From the NCBI GenBank assembly GCA_016081115.2, contig CM071933.1, positions 64,618,660 to 64,682,659 on the forward strand: DNA of 64,000 nucleotides, read 5' to 3'. The DNA comes from Rehmannia glutinosa. Taxonomy: Eukaryota > Streptophyta > Magnoliopsida > Lamiales > Orobanchaceae. The notes under the pieces are model-generated. The model did no database searches. It was not told where the DNA came from and was given only the letters and a program-made list of their open reading frames with translations. How positions within the stretch are numbered: the first letter of the stretch is position 1; every line of letters begins with the position of its first letter. Both the position numbers and the translations under genes were made by a program. This document shows positions 34,026 through 46,420 of the stretch, piece by piece.

Positions 34026-34466
34026 TGTTTGGAAGAACGATCCTCATTTATTCCTAGGGACAAGCAAAAATAATCGAGAAATAAAATAACACCAAACTAC
34101 AACACAAAATTTACGAGAAAACTCCAAAAATGGAGAAAAATTACAACATGCAGAGCAATTCTCTTTGTATAAAAATTTTATACAATCACACAAAATTCTC
34201 TCTCCCGACTCAATACTCCTACACTATTAAAAATCTTTGACTAATTCACGCTCTTCTCCCAACTCTACAATAGAATACGAGAAATGAATTTAGAAGAATC
34301 AAAATACAAAAATTATAGTATATTTGATTGGTGCACTTGAACTCAGAACACATAGGTTCCTTAAATAGCGTTAAGGTACCCATTCTTTTTGTTCTCAAAT
34401 CAATGTGGGATAGTTTAACTTCTTTTATTTTTGACACCAAACACAACACGGGCTTCAACCCCAACA
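34026..34466 (-). repeat. 5' LTR of the gag-only copia element
   Basis: On the minus strand it starts TGTTGGGGTTGAAGCCC and ends CTTCCAAACA, immediately before the primer-binding site. Confidence 0.88.
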
Positions 34467-35130
34467 TATGAGTTTTCGTAATTTCATTTAGTCAACTTGA
34501 ATCTATGTCTAACTTACCCAAGTCCAATCCTTTTTAATGTATCTCACATTATATACTCCCTTCGTCCTAATAAAATAGAAAAGTAAAGTATTTCACATAG
34601 ATTAAGAAAAAATAATAAATATAATTGGGATCATAATCTTTTTCTATATTATTCCTAATTTGCTCTTGCATTGAATGAGAATATATCATTGTTGGTCTCA
34701 AACAAAGTGAATTAAAAGACAGTTTAGTCTATTGTTGTGTAACTAATACTCTCAATAGGGAAATAAACATAAAATTTAGGACGGACAAAAAAGAAAAGAT
34801 AGTCTATCTTAATACGATGTATAAGTATTAATATTTAGGGCTATAAATGAATTGAGCTTTCGACAAATAAATAGTTTACAAGCTTAGTTAGCGTTCATTT
34901 ATGTTCATTTATTAAATTTAATGAACAAACAAATAGTTCACAAATATATCCATTTAGTGTTCGTTTGACATTTATTATTTATTTTTAATTATTAATCATA
35001 ATTTATTGTTTAATATTAATTAATTATTATAAAAAAATGAGTTTATTTTAGATTAATATTACCACTTATTTACATTTATAATTATCGTAGTATACATTAT
35101 TTTGAGTTGAGTGTTCATGAACAAATATAT
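34467..35130. other. Intergenic, AT-rich; hAT-like MITE remnant at its right part
   Basis: Bases 34,835-35,130 start TAGGGCTATAAATGAATTG, a typical hAT-MITE end, with internal GTTCATTTAT repeats. A mirror-like end (CTCATTTACAGCC) occurs at 38,690. No gene. Confidence 0.5.
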
Positions 35131-35139
35131 TTAACCTTT

Positions 35140-35896
35140 AGGAAGCGCTATTAACATCCCCAAAACCTATTAATACACCCATCCTCTTAATATACCTCCA
35201 TATTTTTTCGAAATAATTTATTTACTTAATACACCCCTTAATATTCTCTAATTTACCCTTGTCCATTAAACGTCAACTCTTTTTCCTAAAAGATAAACAT
35301 CAATTTCTTCTCCCACCCACTCAAACTAACTGCATCTTTGTTGGAACTCATTGTCAGAAAATAAAAATACTACTTGAAGTCTGGAACTCTATTCTTCTTT
35401 GTTTGAAAGAGGATGGACTAAAACCAGGACCTATATCTACATAGAAATTGGTCAGATTAATCTAACAATACGATAGTTAGAATGCACAAGTATGGAAGAC
35501 CCAAAATCGAAAAGCTCTTACAAATCCAAAGTCGACTTATGTTTGGTCAATCTGAAGGGTCAATCTTGTGTTTGGTTTAATTTTTTCTTTTATTGAAAAT
35601 TTATATTGTTTCATGTTTTGAATTCCCCAAAGAAATTTGGTGCAATTTTAAAATTTATTATGTCCCTGCGCAAGATCTAGTCTTTTTATTTATTGAAAGG
35701 AGAAGAAAAGAATTTGGGTGAGATGGGGAAGAATATTATATGATTTAAAAAATAAAAATATATTTAAAAATATTATGGGTGTATTTAGAAATTTATAAGG
35801 TACTAAGAATATTTTTTAATCTTTTCAATTAATGATACTTTTGTAATTAAAAAAAATGATATATTAATAGATTTGGGGGTGTTAATAGCGTATCCC
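35140..35896. mobile_element. Mutator-type MITE with 9-bp target duplication
   Basis: TIRs are GGAAGCGCTATTAACATCCC on the left and the inverse of GGGATACGCTATTAACACCC on the right, similar over about 35 bp (CTATTAATA also shared). TTAACCTTT flanks both ends (35,131-35,139 and 35,897-35,905). A 9-bp duplication and TIRs without a transposase gene fit a non-autonomous Mutator element of 757 bp. Confidence 0.88.
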
Positions 35897-35934
35897 TTAA
35901 CCTTTTTCATAAAGGTGTTCATCAAGTATATATA

Positions 35935-36060
35935 TTCAAGGGCAGATTCACGCAGAGGGAGGGTGGGTGGCCCCATAATATTTAATTGTTTTTATTTTTT
36001 ATATAAAAAATTTTGGGCATATTTCCATTTAGCCCTCCTTACTTTTCTCTAAAAGGAAAA
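35935..36060. repeat. hAT MITE fragment
   Basis: GGGCAGATTCACGCAGAGGG..GGGTGGCCCC resembles the terminus of the CAGGGACGGAC family that has a full copy at 56,842; only one end is recognisable. Confidence 0.45.
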
Positions 36061-36796
36061 AATATGTTAATTTTAAATTGAAATTATATATTTTAAGATG
36101 TTTAATGATAATATTGACATTATATTTGTTACAAATACATAATATATTTTAACTTTTATCATTTTATAAAGTAAATAGTTGATCTTACAACTATTGGCTA
36201 CCCAAATTAGGGGTGGCAATTTGAGGTACGACACGATAAAGCACAAAATTATCGGGTTTGGGTTGTGTGTTATTGGGTTCGGTCGTATCGGGCCGGCCCG
36301 ATAAGAATGATAAGAAGTCGGGTCAAAATCGGGTCAACCCGATGAACCCATTGAACACGATAAGACCCTATAAGTTAAATATATATTTTCTTTTCCTTTA
36401 CCATTTTTCTAACCCTAAGTGATTAAGTTAAAAAGGAGTACAATTCTTATTTTATATCTCACCATCAATCATCTCTTACGCCGCTCCTCTACACCCCTAC
36501 CCCAATTCCCAAATTAAAAAACCCCAATTCCCAAATTAAAAAAAGAAAAGCAATTCTTTTACCTTTGATTCTCCAATCTCCATAAGTGAATTGAAGAAAT
36601 GGAATTGAAGGCCATCTTCCAAATTCTTGTCTAAGAATCAATATTTGGTAACTCTAAACTTGGTTTTTGTTTGTAACTATGTCTATTAGTCTACTATGTT
36701 CTATTTCTTCCTATATTATGCATTTTTGTGTGTGTGTAATTATGTATTTTTCTTTCATCAATTTTTTTTTCAAATTATATTTTCTTTTTATGTGAT

Positions 36797-37454
36797 AAGA
36801 TCGTTTCATTGTTACGTGAATGGGGAATTGACAATCGAATTTTCTCACTGACTTTGGATAATGCTTTTGCTAACGATGTGTCGGCTAATTTATTGATTAG
36901 TCAATTTAAAGGATCACTTGTTGCAAATAGAAAACTTTTTCATGTGCGTTGTGTGCACATATTATTAATTTGGTGATTCAAGATGGATTAAGAGATATTG
37001 ATCCATGTGTACATAAAATTCGTGAAAGCATAAAGTATGTAAGAGGATCACAATCAAGGAAACAAAACTTTTTGGAAGTTGTGAATCATTTGAAATTGAA
37101 AGTGCTTTATTCTATCGTCGTGCATTTTGTCATCTAGCATTATTTGATTCCAATTATAAACATTGTCCTGATGTTTTAGAGTGGGAGAAAGGGGAGAAGA
37201 TATGCAATTTCTTGGCTTTGTTTTATTACATATCCACTGTTTTTTCTGGAACAAAGTACCCAACTGCCAATTTGTATTTTCCATGTGTTAGTACATGCTA
37301 TGAGTATTTGAGGAGGAATGTCGAAAGTGATGATGTGGGCGTTAAAAATATGGCCACAAAGATGCTTGCTAAATTTGGAAAATATTGGTCAGAGTTTAAT
37401 TTGATTTTGGCATTGGCAATGGTATGTTTTATGTTTGACTTATTAAATTCTTAA
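36797..37454 (+). pseudogene. hAT transposase remnant (ricesleeper-like)
   Basis: Readable pieces are KIVSLLREWGIDNRIFSLTLDNA, a part of the RNase-H-like core, and FHVRCVHI, then LVIQDGLRDIDPCVHKIRESIKYV. Then, after a frame change, DSNYKHCPDVLEWEKGEKICNFLALFY and SGTKYPTANLYFP, where the conserved Trp-Glu block and the SGSxYPTANLYFP motif of plant hAT proteins are clear. KYWSEFNLILALAMV ends the match. Neither the BED finger nor the hATC domain is present. At least three frame changes; not functional. Confidence 0.88.
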
Positions 37455-37714
37455 GAGTCAAACATAAAACATCTCATATGCTTAAACATCTAAATTTCAA
37501 ACTGAAACATCCAAATACCAAATTGAGCACCATCACCATCAATCGTCAAACGTGGACATGAGATTGCCGGCGGTGGACTGGAGACGCAGAGGGGTGGATA
37601 AATTGCGGTCTTAAGTACAAGCCCTTAACCTTTTTCTCGGAGACCTTTTTTTCTTTTACTGCGATTTGTGTGTATTTTGCAAACCAAGTTTTAGGAAAAT
37701 ATTAAATAATAAAA

Positions 37715-37895
37715 AGTTCGGTTTTCGGTTCGGTTCGATTAACCGAACTATAAAACCAAAACCGAATTGAAAACCAAAATTTTAAAAAGAAAAAAACCAA
37801 AAGCCGAACCAAAATTTTTGGTTCAGTTTTAGTTCGAACCGAATTTCCGATTTCGGTTTGGTTCAACTTGATTAACCGAACTGTCAACACCCCTA
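37715..37895. repeat. hAT-like MITE end rich in CCGAAC/GTTCGG
   Basis: GTTCGGTTTTCGGTTCGG runs are followed by a mirrored CCGAACC set and end CGAACTGTCAACACCCCTAG, a common hAT-MITE terminus. The other terminus is missing. Confidence 0.6.
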
Positions 37896-38881
37896 GCTTC
37901 ACCCCAATGTTCTAACATGGACAGCACATCATCCAAGGTATTTACAAATTAGATCACTGTTTGAGTGTTAATTATATTTATTGTTTTGAAAGAAGATATT
38001 TATATTAACTAACTTTATGTTATTAATCTAAACACGAATAATTGGATTGATCCTAGAATGAACTTAAATTCTTGAAGTTAACAAGAATGAAGAACATAAT
38101 TTTTTAAAGACATTTAGAAATTGATGTGTGATGTTTTTTGGTTTTTTGAACTTTCTATGTTATCTCGTATTAAAGGATTGTCATTTTATCTTATAACTTG
38201 TATTTTAAAGAACTCTATGTATCATTTATGTTCTTGATTTGTAGAACCTAATGTATCATTTATATTTGTTGATTGTGACCAACCAGTCTAAATGGGTCAA
38301 ATAGATCAACAAAGTAGTAATAATTAATACATAAATATACATTAGATATAGTTGTTTATCGGGCTTAGTAGGCCGTTTAAAGACATTTAAATTATCAGGT
38401 TTTTATAATGTAATGTTCGGGCTAGCATTTTCAGCTAGTTAAGCTTATTGGATCGTGTTTAGTTTAGTGTTTATTGGGCCGGGTTTTTATCGGACCAACT
38501 CAATAACGGCACGGCCCACACGATTTGCCATTCGAAAACCAAATGTTGAGTCTTGATATCACTTATTACATATGGTTGCTCATGAACAATTAATGAGCAT
38601 TGTTGATGAACATTTTCATTCGAACAAATGAACACAAACAATGCATTAAAATAAACAGACGATAAGCAAAACAAACTAAAGTTCAGTTCGTTAACTCATT
38701 TACAGCCATTTTAGTATTATATATATCCTATTGAAAATATGACTAACAAGTAACACCTATTAAATATATAAAATAATAATATTAACATATATACATATAT
38801 ATATAAAATTTAAATAAAAAAATACCATTCAAAACAAAATATTTATCTGAGTCTAATCCTCCCAGAATGAGGGTACTCACT

Positions 38882-39084
38882 CGGCCTAACCAGAAGTCTT
38901 AAGTCCCCTGGAAAACATTTTAAAAAATAAAATAAAAGAAGAAAATTAGTAGAAATAAAGGGGAAATGTTTCAAAAGTCACCCGGCCTAACAAGAAGTCT
39001 TTAAGTCCCATGTTAAACATTTAAAAATAATAAAATAAAAGAAGAAAAATTGTAGAAATAAAGGGGAAAAAGTTTCAAAAGTCA
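38882..39084. repeat. Tandem duplication, two units of about 101 bp
   Basis: CGGCCTAACAAGAAGTCTT..AAAGGGGAAA..GTTTCAAAAGTCA occurs at 38,882 and 38,983 with few differences. Confidence 0.9.
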
Positions 39085-40286
39085 GTAAATATCTTGAATC
39101 ACCATCGGGGCACCAATCGAGCCACATCGACAAAAGGAAAAGTAAAGAGAAAAAGGTGAATTGCAGGAAAAAATATAAAGGAATGTGAGAAATTCGGTAA
39201 GCAGATATGTCGACGATTGAGATCCAGAGATCTCAAGAAACAACAACCGGCCAGATAACTTCTAAATTAATATGGCTACAGCCGTTTTTGGCAAATCAAG
39301 ATCAAAGGTATTTCATTAACCCTTCCTTGGAGTACATGTAGCCTTCTTCTCTTTAACAAATTTTCATTAAACAAAAAACTTAAAAGAATAAGAAATTAAT
39401 GAACGAAAATGAAAACCGTATCTAGATCTCATGAGCAGATCATGTAGACGAAGATGGATGAGAAATGCTTTCGGAAAAAGCCTCGGGTTACCTAATACCT
39501 ATTGGTAATGTGAGGAACCCTAGCTATTGCTCGCGGCTTATAAATAGCCCGAGAAGTTCTATTGGGCTGGACTTCGTTTTGATACAACACAACAGCATCC
39601 AAGTCGTAATTGGGCCTAATATTTGCTCCTTTTATATTGGGCCTAGTCTTCCGTGAGTATGTGACTATGTGCTTAGGTTTTTTAGGCTTTTTCGATTGAG
39701 AAAAATAATTTTATTAATTCAAATCAGCGAAACCTCGATGGAAAATTTAGAAATACGGAAATAAATCTGCTTAAAAATCATAAAAAATTAAAATTATAAA
39801 AAAATTCATACCATATAGGTTAATAAAAAAATCAAATTAAAAGTCTACAATTTTGAAAATTCTATAAGTAGAATACTCATGAAATTGATTCCAGTTTTGC
39901 AACGACCATAATTTGATTTGTTATCTATCTTGGATCGAAAAATATTGTCTGCCTAAATTGTCCGCACAAGAAAGGAAACATCACACCAAAACGGCGACAA
40001 ACCAAACGTTGCACTAAGACGGCGAAATCACAAACAATAAAACAAATAAAATAACCTAGATCTACGTAGAATAACCACTTATTTAGAAAATAAATTGATA
40101 AAAAAAATTATATAAGGTGATTTTATTAGGTCAAAAGTAGACGAAAATCACCATGATGAAAAAAAAAACAAGAGATAGTTGCTAGAAAAACAAGGGTAGT
40201 TCTTTTTTTGGAGATATGCTATATGCATTTCAATTCCTTTATTAGCAGTCACGTTGTGATGGTTGACTAGTTGACGAGCAAATGGT
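39085..40286. other. Intergenic; no supported gene
   Basis: A TATAAATAG-like box near 39,540 and a short ATG-led frame at 39,269 followed by GTATTT were seen, but nothing downstream supports a gene. Confidence 0.5.
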
Positions 40287-40465
40287 GGGATTTACCCACT
40301 CGGGATAGGAGAGAGATTTTTTTGATATATAGGATAAAAAAACTATGTTTTCTACCCACTTTTGGGGTTCTTTTACCACAATACCCTTGAGGCTTTAAAT
40401 GCAAGCCTTTAAAGTAGGTAAAGTTGTATTTCTCTCTCATGTTAAATACATACATACACATGATT

Positions 40466-40655
40466 CGTGCCACATATCATGCCATGGCAAATGTTTGGCA
40501 CGATATCGTGCCCAATATAGGCACGATATATCGTGCCACAGCAAATGTTTGGCACGATATATCGTGCCTCATTAAAAGTTGGGCACGATATATCGTGTCA
40601 TATCATGCAGTATCGTGCCATACGGTGCAGTATCATGCCATGTGATCGTGCCACA
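40466..40655. repeat. Left subterminal array of GGCACGATAT/ATATCGTGCC palindromes
   Basis: Perfect palindromes GGCACGATATCGTGCC (40,497-40,512) and GGCACGATATATCGTGCC (40,520-40,537 and 40,551-40,568) are followed by a near copy at 40,582-40,599 and further half sites to 40,655. Spacers include a repeated GCAAATGTTT. The dense, dyad-symmetric arrangement suggests a dimer-binding site, probably for the element's own transposase. Confidence 0.85.
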
Positions 40656-40741
40656 TTTTGTAGTTCTATTTTCATTTCGTGCTTTTTTTATGCTTGCATA
40701 TTGTGGCATATCTTTAATATTTTCTATATTTCCTATCTGTA

Positions 40742-42400
40742 GATGAACTCTGGCTATGTTGTTGTTCGATTTGGGTGTCACTGGAAAGGTTTAGAATATA
40801 AAAATGGTGAAGAAGAAGTTGTACGTGTTGAACTGGGGCAAAATGAATTATAGTGAAATATTGGAGGAGATTTATGGTGTTGTTGAAGTCGATAGGGGCA
40901 TATACGATTGTGTAATGCATGCTATTGTAGATATTTCTGGAAACAAACTTGGAAAGTTAAGTTGAAAAAAGACCGTGACATTAAAAGTGCATTTGAAAAC
41001 ACCGAGTTACCAGTTATTTTTGTAACACTGAAAAGAAAAATGGGCGAGACTAGTTCGCATAATATATTGGGAAGTCAGTCTGGGCATAATCGAGTTGAGA
41101 ACGTTGAAGGTCAACAAGATGTTGGTGGAAGTTTTATGCAACTAATGACTACTCAGAATGATTTTTCAACAGTCATTGGGCCTAATTACAACTACATGCA
41201 CCTTCTTGGTTTTCAACAATACGGTGTACCGCACATCAATCTATATAGTCATGTAGTAAGGCCTAGTGGAGCACCTTTTATGCATATGAACAATGTTCAA
41301 ATTATTGATCATCAGCGTCCACTCTCACCTACAGTTAATGTTCCAAATATCAATTGTCCGGGACCTAGTATAAGGCCAAGCAATGAAGATGTCTATTATC
41401 CTGATACGGGTTGTGATAATACTGATGCTAATCGTGATAATATTGATGCTGATGTTGGTTGTGATAATAATTAAGATGATTTTGGTGAAAACTACATTGC
41501 TGATGATGTTGGTTGTGATATAATGCAGATAATTTTGTTGAGAACTACACTGATGGTGATGTTGGTACTGATGTTGAAGCTAATAATCAATTTGAAAATG
41601 ACCAGCAACGTGCTGAATTTGAGGAATTTTGTGAGTGGAGACGTAGATGGAGAGAAGTATTTTCAGAAAACCAAAACCAAGATGCATCATAAGAACGAGG
41701 TGCTAACATACATCCAGATATCCATAGAGACAATAGGGACAAAACAATAGTGCCCACAAGATGAAGTTGGGTGATTCCTGGTGCACTCTCGCATGTTTCA
41801 CTTCCTCCCGAGAAGAACCCGCTAGATTGGAAGCATACGGTGGGACATTGCGCAAGGAGCAACATACATGAGCAAAACCGAATTGGAGATGGCACTAGGC
41901 ATGTATAACCTTGAAAATCAAGTCGAGTATCGAGTTGAACACTCGGATAAGACTCGTTATTATGCAATATGCAAGTATGAACGATGCCCTTTTCGAATGT
42001 GTGCATATGGAAAGGATGGTATTTGGAGAGTAAGGAAGTTTGATAAGCACCATGGATGTGGGTTAGATTTGAATGACAATGCATCTAGGCAGGTGCATTC
42101 TAAAGTAGTAGGTGCGTATTTTGCATCTAGATTACTAGTGGGACATTCTGCGCTCGTGCCAAGAGATATGATAGCGGAGTTGAAATCACGACATGGAATT
42201 AAAATGAGTTATAATGTTGCGTTGAGTGCTAAGCATCATGCTTTTGGGTTGATATATGGAGATAGCAACAAGTCATTCAATCTACTTCCAACATACTTAC
42301 ACATGTTGAATTTAACGAATCCCGGATTGGTAACTAGATGGAAGTCGGATAATGTTAATAGATTCAAGTACGTGATTTTTGCTTTGCATGCATCAACAAA
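40742..42400 (+). pseudogene. Mutator (MURA/MuDR-type) transposase remnant, C-terminally truncated
   Basis: The ATG at 40,742 opens MNSGYVVVRFGCHWKG, a MuDR N-terminal beta-rich region, continued after shifts by MNYSEILEEIYGVV. A low-complexity Asp/Asn linker with a GCDN repeat covers 41,390-41,560. The DNA-binding part follows (LEMALGMYNLENQVEYRVEHSD, then CPFRMCAYG, KFDKHHGCG), with the Cys/His pattern of DBD_Tnp_Mut. HSKVVGAYFASRLL and MIAELKSRHGIKMSYNVA come next, and TNPGLVTRW to FKYVIFALHAS marks the start of the MULE core. It breaks at about 42,400 before the catalytic DDE region, where the antisense gene begins. Confidence 0.9.
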
Positions 42401-43052
42401 GAGTCATCAGACTGATCGGCGGAAGAGGAGTCGACATCAGCGGAAGAGGAAACGTCTCTCTCTGAGGGGTGATCGTCGATGTCTGATGCGGCATCGACGA
42501 TGGCGTCACGAGATGATTTGGGTAGGAAATCTCTCGATCGCCATGCAAGTCATCATATCGATCAATGTACGGGAACAAACCCTAATCTCCTCCTAAATAA
42601 GGTCCAAACCCGACCTATCTCCCGATCTAGACGTCTATCTAATCGAGAACCCTCATCTGAAATGAGAATCTCTAACTGAGAAACAACTCGATCGACTCGT
42701 GACTCCAATCGAGAGAACCGATCCTCTATGCGTCTCTCCAGCCAATCTCTCCCGTATAACCCCCCATTAGCACCGATATCGCCACGGCTAGTGGCTCATC
42801 ATCACGTGTATCCCCCGGGATGATGGATCATCATCGGGTCCTCTATGCGGCTCATCATTTTCCGCCAACGGTAAATCATCGTGCGGGCATCTAAGGGATC
42901 ATCGCTCGGTGGGATGGGTCGTCTGTTCTACGCCGTTTCTCCGGCCTCTGAATTGTAGGAGTAGTAGTGGGGGCCTCTGAATCGACTCTACCTCTCCCCC
43001 TGCCTCTGCCCCTAGCAGTAGCCCCTGCCTCTGCCGTCTCCAACACTCTACT

Positions 43053-44035
43053 TGTAACATCCCATTTTCATAATTTTCAAAGTAAAACACGATTTATAAA
43101 ATGAAAGTACGATTTGATATAAAATGCGCTTTCTAAAAATTTTAAAAGAATATTTAAGTCAACTAGATAATAATATTTAAAAGTTTAAAAGACAATTCTA
43201 AAATTTATTACATAAATAATTCAAGTTCCAAAAATATTTATTTAAAAATCGTCAAATAGAGAAAAATAATAATTCATTATTCTAAATATTTATTCGGGTC
43301 ACCGCCACGCACGTCCAGCCAACTCCATCATCAATCTGAAATAGAAATTTATATTTGGGGTGAGCATCAACAGCTCCGTGGAGGTAATTTGTCCTAGCTA
43401 AATACACAAATATCTATCACATAATAACATGCTTGTAAATTGGAAATTTAATTGTAGTTGTAGCTGTTGCATTTGAAACATGGCTCGCACTGCCGAGATT
43501 TCACCGGAGGGAACTTTTATGCCTCGGACCTCTTTATGGTCCCGCACGACTATAGACACGTAGCACATAGTTGCATAATTATCAAGTAACACATGTAAGG
43601 ACATTTAACAAGGACAAATAAACGAAAGTTAGGAAAAACCCTCACATCGAAAGTAGCGTTTGATGTAGAATGTGATGAAGAACGTAAGATTTCTATGCTC
43701 GAAAGTCCTCGTCGCCTACAAATTTTATTATGATAATTTGTCTTAGAAATTTAAAATCTTAGTTATAGTATTATTATAGAATTTATAATATGAATCTTAT
43801 AAAAATTAAAAATATGAATATTATAGATTATATAAATATATACTTATTTAATATTAGACACACATGTCATTTAATTAATATTCTCTCACTCACATACACA
43901 TACATATATATATATATATATAATTACACACACAGTACCATAAAAATATAATACATACACAAGCACACATACATACTAAACACACTGACACGGCACTAAA
44001 GCATACACATTAATATATATTCATACATGCACTTA

Positions 44036-44084
<49 letters not shown>

Positions 44085-44831
44085 GCACATGCATATTAAT
44101 ACACAATGCACCCACACATCTTCATGCATGTATTTTAACTATATTATATAATATATAACTATTATACACCTTTATAAATTATCCCCTCTTTTTTTTTATA
44201 AAGCTCATAATTATCTGAAAAGTAAAAAATTGGAGAAGAAAAAGAAAACAACTTTGGCTGAAAGAAAAATGAAAGCAAAGAAAAATATTACATACCTTAA
44301 CTCTCGTTTTTACATTTAAGGGTATTGTTAATTTCTTTATATTTATAGATAGGGTTAAAGAAAAAAAGAAACTGAAAATCATTTATAAGTTTCACTTAAT
44401 TAATGTAAGTTTTCAATTAATGTAAGTAACATTCATAGTTGCATTAATTAAGATGAGTGTTTATTAATCTTAGGATGTTTTTAGTTTAGTTACTTTAATA
44501 TAGTACGTTATATATGTATATATATGTCAGATTTGTTTTTCTTTTTTTTTTTAACAAAAAACTATATAAATAACAAATCAATTAATTATATAATTTAATT
44601 ATATAATGCAAATAAATATTATATATATATCTCTATTATTATTAATAGCAAAACTATAGTAATATAGGGGTTTTATGTTAGAAATTTCTGATATTAGAAG
44701 TGTTAATCAAATGGTTATTGAAAGCCCTAATTATAGTCATTTAAAAATCCTAATTGGTTAAGTCAAAATCCATAACTTAAGAAATTATAAGATTTATTAT
44801 TATTTGTTTTTTTCAAATTTTGGGTGTTACA
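43053..44831. mobile_element. Solo LTR (or LTR-like insertion) inside the DUF1985-like gene
   Basis: A 1,779-bp segment starts TGTAACATCCC and ends GGGTGTTACA, a 10-bp near-perfect terminal inversion with TG/CA ends. Flanks are CTACT and CTACC, a probable 5-bp duplication with one change. Removing it joins two Arg-Gly-rich parts of the minus-strand gene. Interior features are GGGGTGAGCA..CAACAGCTCCGTG and AT/CA microsatellites. I associate TGTAACA-starting LTRs with Tekay/Del gypsy elements, but the family is not proven. Confidence 0.78.
43901..44084. repeat. (TA)n and (CA)n microsatellites within the solo LTR
   Basis: TATATA run at about 43,904-43,923 and CACACACA followed by TATATATA at about 44,037-44,083. 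Confidence 0.9.
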
Positions 44832-46142
44832 CTACCACTGCCCCTGCCAATAGGGGTTGGGACTGTCGAATATGTACCCGTACCTCTACCTCTGCCCCTC
44901 CCAGCACTACCGCCCAAAAACCGATTCTCCTTCGGGATGAACCGAGGAGGACCTAACAAAATAACCGGCTCATCGACTCGCTCCATATATATCTGCTGGA
45001 GCTCCTCCTCACTCGGATCCAACATCTCATAAGACACTAAAGCCTGTAAATAAATATATAAAAAAATTAATAAAAAAATAATTTATTAATTAAATAAATA
45101 AATAAGTAAACAATGTTGGAATGCATACCGGGTTAAAGAAAAAATCAACCATGTCAACCGTGGTCTTCGAAAACCTCCAACAGAGTCACCTAGGCGTCCG
45201 GGTGTCGGATACTCGAGTCGCCCAAACATTACCCAGATGAAGTATCGCCTCGAATGCCCAAATCTATCAGAACATTGATAAGTGTCAAAATAAGATTTTT
45301 TTAAATATTTAAAAAAGCTAATTACAAATACAAAAAAGTAAAAAAAAATATACATATCAGCAAGACATACGTGGGACCATAAAAGTGATAACTAGGTGGG
45401 CGATATCGTTGTGGAGTCCCCTTAGTATATCGAGTAGGCGGCAGAACATCATTTAGCTGCCGAAGATAATGTATCAAAATCTGAAATGAGTATTTCCCCC
45501 AAGGGAAAGCCTCCCACTGTGCGGTGTCCTCGATCAAGAACCATAGCCAACGGTCCACTGCGGTCTGCCGGCCATCGAGACACAATACCATGTAAAATAC
45601 AAATAACACGTTCGCCACCTTTAGGACATCGTCTGGTGACTCACGGAAGGTGCCATCGGAAAATAAATCGCGTAGACCCGCAGTGGTAACACGATCACCC
45701 TAAGGCCAATATCGTCGATAAATACCGGTCTCGGGTAGCTCAACAACCTGGTTAGGGTCAAATGTGGACCCCAAAAACCTCAATCCGGATACCATGGCAA
45801 AATCACACCGGGAGAATCTAATACTCTGCTCTCCAACGTGGAACCAACACTCAGATTCTGGAGCATCCGGCATACGCACCTCCATCACTACCAATGCATG
45901 AAGGGCAGCATTACAGCTAAATCCGTCATACCCGAAATCCAAAAATTGGCCAAAAATTGACTGTCTAAACTGCCCATATACACCACCACTAATCTCCTGC
46001 AACTCATCTTTGATTATTTGAATTATAGTCGGTCGAACGTACCCTACAACAATAATTAATTGCAAATATTTAACAAGATGAATTGTTGAAAAATTGAAGA
46101 AATGTAGTCAAAGGGAACAAAAATTAGGGAACAAACATTAAG

Positions 46143-46420
46143 AGGCACGATATGGTCAAGTGGCACGATACAGGGCACGATATGGCATAAATCGTGCGAC
46201 AAAAATATGGCAAAAAATAGAACATGGCACGATATACGTCATGAAAATGAGGTGGCACGATATGTGGCACGAAATACGACATGAAAATGAGGTGGCACGA
46301 AATACGGCACAAAGTATAAAATGGCACAATATACGGCACGAAACTGAGGCCTGATATACGTATATGGCACGATATGTGCATATCGTGCCGCATTGTCTTC
46401 TTCCACATATCGTGCCACCA
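46143..46420. repeat. Right subterminal array of GGCACGATAT motifs
   Basis: More than a dozen copies or one-base variants of GGCACGATAT in both orientations, spaced 10-25 bp. They include the dyad ATGGCACGATATGTGCATATCGTGCC-type arrangement near 46,366-46,389. A repeated ATGAAAATGAGGTGGCACGA unit is visible at about 46,240-46,300. Extra single motifs follow at 46,603 and 46,754-46,772. Same motif as in the left array. Confidence 0.85.

Larger units (their letters stand above)
32237..34466 (-). mobile_element. Gag-only Ty1/copia element, minus strand
   Basis: Two LTRs of about 430-440 bp (34,026-34,466 is 5', 32,237-32,666 is 3') enclose only about 1.36 kb. On the minus strand a primer-binding site (ATTGGTATCGGGCC, 34,010-34,023) is followed by gag, a zinc knuckle and a polypurine tract (CCAAGGTAGAG near 32,670). 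No protease, integrase or RT is present. No target duplication was found (CAGGC versus TATGA). It is a small non-autonomous copia derivative. Confidence 0.88.
36208..38535 (+). mobile_element. Decayed hAT transposon (ricesleeper type)
   Basis: The left end TAGGGGTGGCAA is a usual hAT terminus, followed by GGGTTTGGGT and CCGACCCGA-like subterminal repeats. The right end near 38,525 (GGGCCGGG..ACGGCACGG..TTGCCA) is the degraded inverse. A partial transposase lies between. The C-terminal dimerisation region is missing, and another hAT-like terminus sits inside near 37,890. Confidence 0.72.

Noticed and set aside
39269..39310. Short ATG-led segment followed by GTATTT, as a possible first exon
   Set aside because: No downstream exon, acceptor or conserved protein could be paired with it.
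40497..40655. CRISPR-like array
   Set aside because: Repeats are palindromic, irregularly spaced and in a plant transposon; spacers themselves repeat.
41587..42084. 165-codon open frame opposite the Mutator transposase
   Set aside because: Shadow of the MURA-type coding sequence; the plus strand carries the conserved Cys/His motifs.
44820..45032. Pro/Leu-rich plus-strand frame
   Set aside because: Reverse of the Arg-Gly tail of the minus-strand DUF1985-like gene.
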